Origin: Anaerolineaceae bacterium
GTDB lineage: Bacteria > Chloroflexota > Anaerolineae > JAAYZQ01
Length of the DNA stretch: 8,086 nt
Direction: 5' to 3'
NCBI GenBank assembly: GCA_012514775.1
Contig: JAAYZQ010000316.1
Span: 1 to 8,086, forward strand
The position numbers were made by a program, and so were the translations under genes. The notes beneath the pieces were generated by a model that was not told where the DNA came from, did not search any database, and worked only from the letters and a program-made list of their open reading frames with translations. Below, piece after piece: positions 1 through 5,221 of the stretch (the first letter of the stretch is position 1; each line of letters opens with the position of its first letter).

Positions 1-1290
1 ATTGATGTTCACCTCAGCCAGGTTCTGTTGGATGATCTCGGACCAGATCCGATCTTCGGTGGTATCCTGCAGGTCGAGGCGCAGGTCCAGAGATTCGAGC
101 CCGGCCGCAGCCAGGTACTCTTTAGCTTTTTCCACGTCGCGTTCGTAACAGGGCGCATCTTCCCAGTAGCCGATCAAACCACGGGGGATCAGAGAGCACG
201 CCCGCTCAGCATTGCCCATGTACGCCGCCTGCAAAATGCTCGGCACGTCGATGCCATAGATCACGGCCCAACGCACGTTGGGGTCCTGAAGTTTGGGGTG
301 CTGGACGTTCAACGCGAGCCAGTAGTAGCGCAGCGTGGGCACTGCGATGACTTCAAAGTTGGAATCGCTCTGAAATCGGTCGATAGAAGCAATGCTGATC
401 AGGCCAAAGTCCAGATCGCCGGCTTCCAGCGCCACTTCGGCGGCCTTGTCGTCTTCGATGGGGATCAGGTGGATTTCGTCAAAGTACGGTTCCTCTTTCC
501 AATAGTCGGGGTTCTTTTTGAGGATGACCATCTGCTGGGGCTTCCACTGATCGAACATATAGGGGCCGGTGCCGATGATGTGGGTGGCAAAGGCTTCCAT
601 ACCAATGTCCTCCACCCACTTTTTGCAGAGGATGGTTCCGCTGCCAACGGGCAAAGTCGAACTCCACAAGGGGGCAAAGGGCTCCTTGAGGTGAATGATG
701 CCGTTGTACTTGTCGATGATCTCGACGTGATCCAGCGTGGCCCAGTCGTCCGCGTATGCAGCGTCCAGCTCGGGGTCGATGAAGCGTTCGTACGAGTACT
801 TGACGTCCTCTGTGGTTAGCTCTCCATAGCCGTTTTGCCACATGACGCCCTCGCGCAGCTTGAAGCGGATCTGCAGGCCATCTTCCGACTGTTCGATCTC
901 TTCGGCCAGTTCGTTGCAGAGTTCGTAAGAGTTCGGGCAGTAGCGGACCAGGCCATCCATCACGGCGTTGGCTACCACCGTATCATTTTCCGAGATCTGG
1001 AAAGCGGGATCCAGGTTCTGAATATCCCCATAAAGCCGCACCCGCAGGATCTTGGGCTCCTCAGACGGAGCGGGCGTGGCCGTGACCACCGACTCGACGA
1101 CCTCGGTCACAACCTTTTCCACGATCTGCGGAGTGCCTTCCACGATGACCGTCTCTTTGACCGTTTGCTCGACGATAACGGTTTCGACGACGGTCTTTTC
1201 GATCACTTGCGGTTCTGAAGTAGCCCCACAGGCAGCGAGCACCAGGCTAATAACGATGAGCAGGCTTGACAGCAACAGGATCTTTTTCAC
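1..1290 (-). CDS. ABC transporter solute-binding lipoprotein, family 5 (C-terminus cut by window edge)
   Basis: This is a periplasmic or membrane-tethered binding protein that would deliver a peptide, metal or other small solute to an ABC importer. The GTG start at 1290 is preceded by AGGAGG at good spacing. Residues 1-21 form a lipoprotein signal (MKK, hydrophobic core, lipobox LAAC with C21). Residues 28-72 are a Val/Glu/Thr-rich tether of repeated TVxE/VIVE units ending near ATPAP, typical of Chloroflexota lipoproteins. The SBP_bac_5 fold follows: ILRVRLYGDIQNLDPAF, LTTEDVKYSYERF, a GTGPYMFDQW segment and a KKNPDYW segment, then VRWAVIYGIDV and EKAKEYLAAAGL. The frame is open to base 1 (430 codons). 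Family members usually have 500-600 residues, so about 100 or more are missing. It is the last visible gene of the minus-strand cluster. The specificity is unknown; family 5 also binds non-peptide ligands. Its GC content is visibly lower than that of its neighbours. Two cysteine pairs may form disulfides. Confidence 0.9.
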   Translation of the reverse strand, partial: MKKILLLSSLLIVISLVLAACGATSEPQVIEKTVVETVIVEQTVKETVIVEGTPQIVEKVVTEVVESVVTATPAPSEEPKILRVRLYGDIQNLDPAFQISENDTVVANAVMDGLVRYCPNSYELCNELAEEIEQSEDGLQIRFKLREGVMWQNGYGELTTEDVKYSYERFIDPELDAAYADDWATLDHVEIIDKYNGIIHLKEPFAPLWSSTLPVGSGTILCKKWVEDIGMEAFATHIIGTGPYMFDQWKPQQMVILKKNPDYWKEEPYFDEIHLIPIEDDKAAEVALEAGDLDFGLISIASIDRFQSDSNFEVIAVPTLRYYWLALNVQHPKLQDPNVRWAVIYGIDVPSILQAAYMGNAERACSLIPRGLIGYWEDAPCYERDVEKAKEYLAAAGLESLDLRLDLQDTTEDRIWSEIIQQNLAEVNIN

Positions 1291-1357
1291 TTCAACTCCT
1301 CCTATTTCATGTGCATTCCGGCCACGTCCGACAACCTCTTTCGAGGGCCCTATTGAT

Positions 1358-1379
1358 TTATGTCATCCCCCTTTCTCCT
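1358..1379 (-). other. Shine-Dalgarno plus two-codon mini reading frame (ATG-ACA-TAA)
   Basis: In the spacer between the second MttB-like gene and the lipoprotein gene, the minus strand reads AGGAG (1379-1375), eight bases, then ATG (1366-1364), ACA and TAA (1360-1358). This is a ribosome-binding site at textbook spacing with nothing to translate. It may be a minimal leader frame, the remnant of a lost gene, or chance. The true lipoprotein start lies 68 bases further on with its own AGGAGG. Apart from the stop-codon hairpin and a four-base-pair GNRA-type stem at 1335-1346, I see nothing else in this 104-base spacer and no convincing promoter. Confidence 0.25.
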
Positions 1380-1385
1380 GTGGTG

Positions 1386-1404
1386 GGGCAGCCATCAGCT
1401 GCCC
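1386..1404 (-). other. Perfect 7-bp hairpin enclosing the stop codon of the MttB-like gene
   Basis: GGGCAGC and GCTGCCC form a perfect seven-base-pair inverted repeat (1386-1392 and 1398-1404) with a five-base loop. The loop contains the TGA stop of the upstream MttB-like gene (1397-1395). The sequence after it on the minus strand has no run of T, so a standard intrinsic terminator is unlikely. It could stabilise the 3' end of the upstream message after processing, or partly separate expression of the lipoprotein gene from the methyltransferase genes. Confidence 0.4.
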
Positions 1405-2822
1405 ATCAATTCGCGGCGAGCCCGTTTCAGAATCTCGTCCAGGTGCCGATCCACATCCTCCGGCAGCGCCTTGGTGTGGGGGCGGCCCAGGATCTCCCGG
1501 GCCCTGGCGCGGGCCCGCTCCATGACGGCGGGTGCATCGGCGCCACGGGCACTGATGGCGGGGATCCATAGGGCGCCCTTGCGCATCTGGCGGGCGGTGT
1601 GCAGCGCGCCGACAAAGGCACCGCCGGCCGGGATGACTTCACGCATGACGTCGTAGGCCAGCGTTGTGTCGTTCACCTCCACGCCGGCCACGATATGCTT
1701 GATGAGGCTCACCAGCTCGTCGTCGATGACGGCAATCTCGTAGCCGCCCGCCAGGTTGCCGGCCATGCCCATCCCCGACAGCAGGTCCACGCCGGCCAGG
1801 GCCGGCACCAGGGCGTTGGACAGACGCTCGTAGGCGTGCTGGGCGTCCACGGTTGGCGAGCTGGTCGCCAGGCCGTAGCTATCGCAGGGCAATCCCAGCC
1901 GGTGGGCCAACTGGGCGGCGCAGGCCCCCGAAATGCCCACCTCTGGCCCGCCCCAGGCCGAGGTGGCCGTGCGGGGGTCGATGGGGCCGATGCGCGAGCA
2001 GTAGACCACCGGCACGCCGGGCCGCGCCGCGGCGGCCAGCACCAGGCTGGCCAGGACCTCGGCGTGCTGCTGGGCCAGGCAGCCGGCCAGGGTGACCGGG
2101 CCGGTGGCACCCAGCGACGGGGCAGGCAGCGAGTGAAAGGGCAGGCCCGATTCGGCCACGGCCAGGATGGCCCCTGCCACGTCGGCCGTGAAGCGCAGGG
2201 GACTGACCGGCGAGACGCTGACCTGCATGCTGGGACGCGCCCGCAGCGCCTCCCGGCCGCCACAGCGGGCGGCGGCCATCTCGACCAGGTAGGGCACGTC
2301 GTCAGGCCGGTCCACGGCCGAGGCCGACACCGGCTTATCGGTGTTGAGCAGCATGGCAGCCGTCGCCTCGACAAAGATCATGGCCGGGGGCACGTCCTGG
2401 GGGCCCACCAGGGGCGTGATCTGGTCGACGTTGGGCAGGGCGTCCAGGAGGCGGGTGCTGTCGGCCACGTCCTGCAGGGTGGCAAGGCGCCGCTGGCCCG
2501 TGTGCAGGTCGAGGATAAAGGGCTGGCCGCCCCCGTTGTGAAAACGAACCCGGCCGTCGCCCAGGGTGAATCCCGGGCGGCCGTCGGGGCGCGGAAACTC
2601 GACGCCGGGGGTGACGTTGTCCAGCGCCCAGCGCACCACGTCGCCGGGGATGAGCGTCCGGCCCCCGGATACCTGGCAGCCCAGCCCGTGGAGCATCTCC
2701 TGTGCCCGGGCGTGTCGCAGCTCGATGCCCACCTCGGCCAGCAGGCGATGGGCCGTGGCTTCGATGCGGTCCAGGTCCTCGTCAGTCAGAAACGGCAGCA
2801 GCAAGCGATTCTTCTGGTACAC
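1395..2822 (-). CDS. MttB-family (trimethylamine methyltransferase-like) protein, non-pyrrolysine, paralogue B
   Basis: This 475-residue TIM-barrel methyltransferase belongs to the MttB/COG5598 superfamily. Characterised members move a methyl group from a methylated amine (trimethylamine with pyrrolysine; glycine betaine, proline betaine or carnitine in non-Pyl homologues) to the Co(I) of a partner corrinoid protein. Family landmarks are visible in order: GGGQPFILDLHTG, the RLLDALPNVD segment, VGPQDVPP, VSPVSPLRF, SLGATGPVTLAG followed by QQHAEVLASLVL, WGGPEVG, VDAQHAYE, LLSGMG and VEVNDTTLAYDVM. The frame is uninterrupted, so there is no in-frame TAG and no pyrrolysine. The GTG start at 2822 has AAGGAG nine bases upstream. 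Length matches the family. It lies 102 bases after a close paralogue (about 60 % identical by eye) and probably shares its transcript. No corrinoid-binding domain is fused. The substrate is unknown. Confidence 0.9.
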   Translation of the reverse strand: MYQKNRLLLPFLTDEDLDRIEATAHRLLAEVGIELRHARAQEMLHGLGCQVSGGRTLIPGDVVRWALDNVTPGVEFPRPDGRPGFTLGDGRVRFHNGGGQPFILDLHTGQRRLATLQDVADSTRLLDALPNVDQITPLVGPQDVPPAMIFVEATAAMLLNTDKPVSASAVDRPDDVPYLVEMAAARCGGREALRARPSMQVSVSPVSPLRFTADVAGAILAVAESGLPFHSLPAPSLGATGPVTLAGCLAQQHAEVLASLVLAAAARPGVPVVYCSRIGPIDPRTATSAWGGPEVGISGACAAQLAHRLGLPCDSYGLATSSPTVDAQHAYERLSNALVPALAGVDLLSGMGMAGNLAGGYEIAVIDDELVSLIKHIVAGVEVNDTTLAYDVMREVIPAGGAFVGALHTARQMRKGALWIPAISARGADAPAVMERARARAREILGRPHTKALPEDVDRHLDEILKRARRELMGS

Positions 2823-2887
2823 CAGTGTACACTCCTTATGCCCTCGTCATGCGCAGCGCGGAGCCGTCGCACCCGGGTCTCCCCAAC

Positions 2888-2924
2888 GCGCTGAAGCGCC
2901 AACCACAAACGGCGCCGCCGCGCC
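2888..2924 (-). other. Two small GC-rich stem-loops between the MttB-like paralogues
   Basis: Directly after the TGA of the upstream paralogue (2927-2925), the minus strand can fold GGCGC-GGCG-GCGCC (2924-2911), followed by the weakly T-rich GTTTGTGGTT. A second short stem, GCGC-TTCA-GCGC, lies at 2899-2888. Both stems are short and neither has a true T-tract. In DNA this GC-rich such stems arise by chance, so a role as attenuator or processing site is only a possibility. I see no promoter in the 102-base spacer; the downstream gene has its own AAGGAG. Confidence 0.2.
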
Positions 2925-4346
2925 TCAGGCCCCGGACAGCTCGCGCCGGGCGCGGGCCGTGATCTCGTCCAGGTGCCGCCTTGAGTCCTCGGAAAGGGGC
3001 TCCGCCTGGTGGCGGGCCAATATCTCTCGCGCCCTGGCGCGCGCCGCCTCCACGACCGCCGGTGCCTGGGCGCCGCGGGCGCTGATCCCCGGGACCCACA
3101 GGGCGCCCTTGCGCATCTGCCGGGCGGTGTGCAGCGCGCCCACGTAGGCCCCGTCGCCCCGGATGACCTCCGCCATGACGTCGTAGGCCAGCGTCGTGTC
3201 GTTCACCTCCACGCCGGCATGAACGCGACGGATCAGGCCCGCCAGCTCGTCGTCCACGACGGCAATCTCGAGGCCGGCGGTCATGACGTTCTCCGTGCTG
3301 CCCATCCCCGACAGGATGTCCACGCCGCCCAGGGCCGCCACCAGGGCGTTGGCCAGCCGCTCGTAACCGAACTGGGCGTCGAGGCGTGAGGCGCTGGTGC
3401 AAAAGCCATAGCTGTCGCAGGGCAGCCCCAGGCGATGGGCCAACTGGGCGGCGATGCCGCTGGACAGCCCCACCTCGGGACCGCCCCAGATCGAGACCGC
3501 CGTGTGGGGATCGATGGCGCTGATGCGCGAGCAGTACATGACCGGCGTGCCCGGCCGGGCCGCCCCGGCAATGACCAGGCTGGCGAGGATCTCGGCGTGC
3601 TGTTGGGCCATGCTGCCGGCCAGGGTCACGGGGCCCGTTGCGCCCAGCGACGGAGCGGGCAGCGACAGGAAGGGCGCGCCCAGCTCGGCGATGGCCAGGA
3701 TGGCGCCGGCCACGTCGCGGGTAAAGATCAGCGGGCTCACCGGCGAGGCGCAGAGGCACATGGGCGGCCGCGCCCGGAAGGCGTCCATGCCGCCGCAGCA
3801 GGCAGCCGCCATCTCGACCACAAAGGGCACGTGCTCGGCCTTGTCGATGGGCGCCGACCAGGTGGGCTTGCGGGTGTGGCGCAGCAGCACGTCGGTGGAC
3901 GCCACGGTCAGCAGCTCGGGCGGCACGTCGTGGGGCCCCACCAGGGGGATGATCAGGTCGACGTTGGGCAGGGCATCGAGGAGGCGCGTGGCCCGGGCCA
4001 CGTCGTCCAGGGTGGGCCGGCGCCGCTCGCCCGTCTCCAGGTCGAGAATAAAGGGCACGCCGCCGCCGCTGTGAAAGCGGACCTGCCCGTCGCCCAGGGT
4101 GCAGGCGGGCGAGCCGTCGAAATCGTAGAGGGTGCGGTAGGGCACGACCCTCTCCAGCCCCCGGCCCACGACGTCAGGGGGAATAAAAACGCGGCCGGCA
4201 TCCACCCGGCAGCCCAGGCCGTGCAACATTTCCACGGCGCGGGCATGGTCCAGGACAATACCGACCTCGTCGAGCAGGCGATAGGCCGTCTTCTCAATCT
4301 CGGACACCGACCCTTCAGGCAGGATGTGGAGCCGGCTGTCGTGCAT
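2925..4346 (-). CDS. MttB-family (trimethylamine methyltransferase-like) protein, non-pyrrolysine, paralogue A
   Basis: This 473-residue member of the MttB/COG5598 family is predicted to demethylate a methylated amine onto a corrinoid protein in the cytoplasm. It carries the same landmarks as its downstream neighbour: GGGVPFILDLETG, the TLDDVARATRLLDALPN segment, VGPHDVPPE, SPVSPLIF, SLGATGPVTLAG with QQHAEILASLVI, WGGPEVG, LDAQFGYE, ILSGMG and VEVNDTTLAYDVM. No in-frame amber codon exists, so it is of the non-pyrrolysine class. I chose ATG at 4346 because a G-rich ribosome-binding site (AAAGGGGGG) sits eight bases upstream and because it aligns with the paralogue start. GTG and TTG codons upstream (to 4379) are in frame but lack support. 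It lies 131 bases after the response regulator gene. It differs from the paralogue in segments likely to line the active site, such as FCTSASRLDAQFGYE against LATSSPTVDAQHAYE, which suggests a different substrate. Confidence 0.9.
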   Translation of the reverse strand: MHDSRLHILPEGSVSEIEKTAYRLLDEVGIVLDHARAVEMLHGLGCRVDAGRVFIPPDVVGRGLERVVPYRTLYDFDGSPACTLGDGQVRFHSGGGVPFILDLETGERRRPTLDDVARATRLLDALPNVDLIIPLVGPHDVPPELLTVASTDVLLRHTRKPTWSAPIDKAEHVPFVVEMAAACCGGMDAFRARPPMCLCASPVSPLIFTRDVAGAILAIAELGAPFLSLPAPSLGATGPVTLAGSMAQQHAEILASLVIAGAARPGTPVMYCSRISAIDPHTAVSIWGGPEVGLSSGIAAQLAHRLGLPCDSYGFCTSASRLDAQFGYERLANALVAALGGVDILSGMGSTENVMTAGLEIAVVDDELAGLIRRVHAGVEVNDTTLAYDVMAEVIRGDGAYVGALHTARQMRKGALWVPGISARGAQAPAVVEAARARAREILARHQAEPLSEDSRRHLDEITARARRELSGA

Positions 4347-4402
4347 AAGCAGTGCCCCCCTTTGTCGCACCAATAGCAAGGCCGCCGCATCGCGGCCCGA
4401 TC

Positions 4403-4436
4403 ATTTTATCACGGGGAACGGCGGGCCGCATCCCCG
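4403..4436 (-). promoter_or_regulatory. Hairpin and weak -10-like element upstream of the first MttB-like gene
   Basis: The 131 bases between the regulator stop and the first MttB-like start contain an inverted repeat CGGGGA/TCCCCG (4436-4431 with 4417-4412 on the minus strand) with an inner CGG/CCG stem. Immediately after it comes TAAAAT (4408-4403), a 5-of-6 match to a -10 box. No good -35 lies at 16-18 bases, as expected of an activator-dependent promoter. An internal promoter controlled by the adjacent response regulator would make sense here, but the sequence does not prove it. Without a T-tract, the hairpin is not a typical terminator. Confidence 0.3.
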
Positions 4437-4477
4437 AGATCTGTTATCTTCTATGGCAGGAATTAGCCATATTGGGG

Positions 4478-5134
4478 TCAGGTCAGCTCGGCCAGCCCTG
4501 CGCGGAGGGCATACAGGGCGGCCTGGGTGCGATTCTCCAGGCGCAGCTTGGCCAGCACGCTGCTCACGTGCTTGTTCACGGTCCACTCGCTGAGGCAAAG
4601 CGCGTCGGCGATGCCCTTGTTCGACAGGCCCTGGGCCACCAGCCTGAGGACCTCCACCTCGCGGGGCGTGAGGAGGCTCTCGGCCAGGTGGCCGTCGTCC
4701 GGCCGGCCCAGGCGGCGGACCACCTGCCGGGTAATGGTGGGGTGCATGGCGAGCTTGCCCTGGTAGACGTCAAAGATGGCCTGGACCAGGTCGCTGGACG
4801 ACGACTCTTTGAGCAGGTAGCCCAGGGCCCCGGCCTGGATGGCACGGCTTACCTGCTCGTCTTCGGAAAAGCTGCTGAGGACCAGCACCCGGGCGCCGGG
4901 ATTCTGCTGCACGATCTGGGCGATGGCTTGCACCCCGCCCATGCGGGGCATCACCAGGTCCATGAGCACGACGTCGGGGGCCAGGAGGGCGGCCTTTTCC
5001 ACTGCCTCCAGCCCGTCGGAGGCTTCGCCCACCACCGACATCTCGGGCCACGAGTCGATGAGGGCGCTCAACCCCTCGCGCACCACGACGTGATCGTCTA
5101 CGACGAGAACCCGAATCGGGCCTTGATCTGCCAT
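4478..5134 (-). CDS. NarL/FixJ-type response regulator with LuxR helix-turn-helix
   Basis: This 218-residue DNA-binding response regulator is the presumed partner of the kinase upstream. The receiver domain (about residues 6-122) has the acidic pair D13/D14, phosphoacceptor D59 in VVLMDLVMP, S87 in VLVLSSFS and K109 in GYLLKE. After a linker comes a LuxR-type helix-turn-helix (about 153-218): LTPREVEVLRLVAQG, then NKGIADALCLSEWTVNKHV. All key residues are intact. I chose ATG at 5134 because the receiver begins directly after it (MADQGPIRVLVVDD). The frame stays open to 5212, but only through a low-complexity repeat. Ribosome-binding sites are imperfect: AAGGAG lies 16 bases upstream and AGGA only 4. 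The gene sits 87 bases after the kinase, probably in the same operon. Likely targets are the MttB-like genes next to it, inferred from position only. Confidence 0.95.
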   Translation of the reverse strand: MADQGPIRVLVVDDHVVVREGLSALIDSWPEMSVVGEASDGLEAVEKAALLAPDVVLMDLVMPRMGGVQAIAQIVQQNPGARVLVLSSFSEDEQVSRAIQAGALGYLLKESSSSDLVQAIFDVYQGKLAMHPTITRQVVRRLGRPDDGHLAESLLTPREVEVLRLVAQGLSNKGIADALCLSEWTVNKHVSSVLAKLRLENRTQAALYALRAGLAELT

Positions 5135-5183
5135 GTCGTCCTGGCTGCTGCTCCTTTCCGTTCTCCAGATTCCCCCGCGGCCC

Positions 5184-5217
5184 GGGCAGGGGCAAGCCCG
5201 GGGCAGGGGCAAGCCCG
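5184..5217. repeat. Perfect 17-bp tandem repeat (two copies) between kinase and regulator genes
   Basis: GGGCAGGGGCAAGCCCG occurs twice back to back (5184-5200 and 5201-5217). Each copy holds the short palindrome GGGCAAGCCC. Read on the minus strand, the block begins at the kinase stop codon: GTAGGGGC overlaps the TAG (5224-5222) and leads into the repeat. It fills most of the 87-base spacer. It resembles the GTAGGGGC...GCCCC type of dispersed intergenic repeats I associate with Chloroflexota genomes; that resemblance is from memory and unverified. It could fold in the message and affect regulator translation. Confidence 0.7.
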
Positions 5218-5221
5218 GCCC

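Noticed and set aside
28..819. A 263-codon plus-strand frame opposite the solute-binding protein.
   Set aside because: The minus-strand frame here encodes clear family-5 binding-protein motifs; the plus frame shows none.
1599..2894. A 431-codon plus-strand frame opposite the second MttB-like gene.
   Set aside because: The biased composition (G, Q, H, R, A) and the lack of any domain mark it as an antisense shadow of a well-supported gene.
2836..3759. A 307-codon minus-strand frame overlapping the first MttB-like gene out of frame.
   Set aside because: The product is Arg/Gly/Pro-rich, as expected for a shifted frame of GC-rich coding DNA, and the real frame carries all MttB landmarks.
4347..4379. 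An N-terminal extension of the first MttB-like protein using TTG 4379 or GTG 4370.
   Set aside because: ATG 4346 has a G-rich ribosome-binding site at proper spacing and matches the start of the paralogue.
4412..4436. An intrinsic terminator after the response regulator.
   Set aside because: The stem-loop has no T-tract in either direction, so it is kept only as a low-confidence regulatory hairpin.
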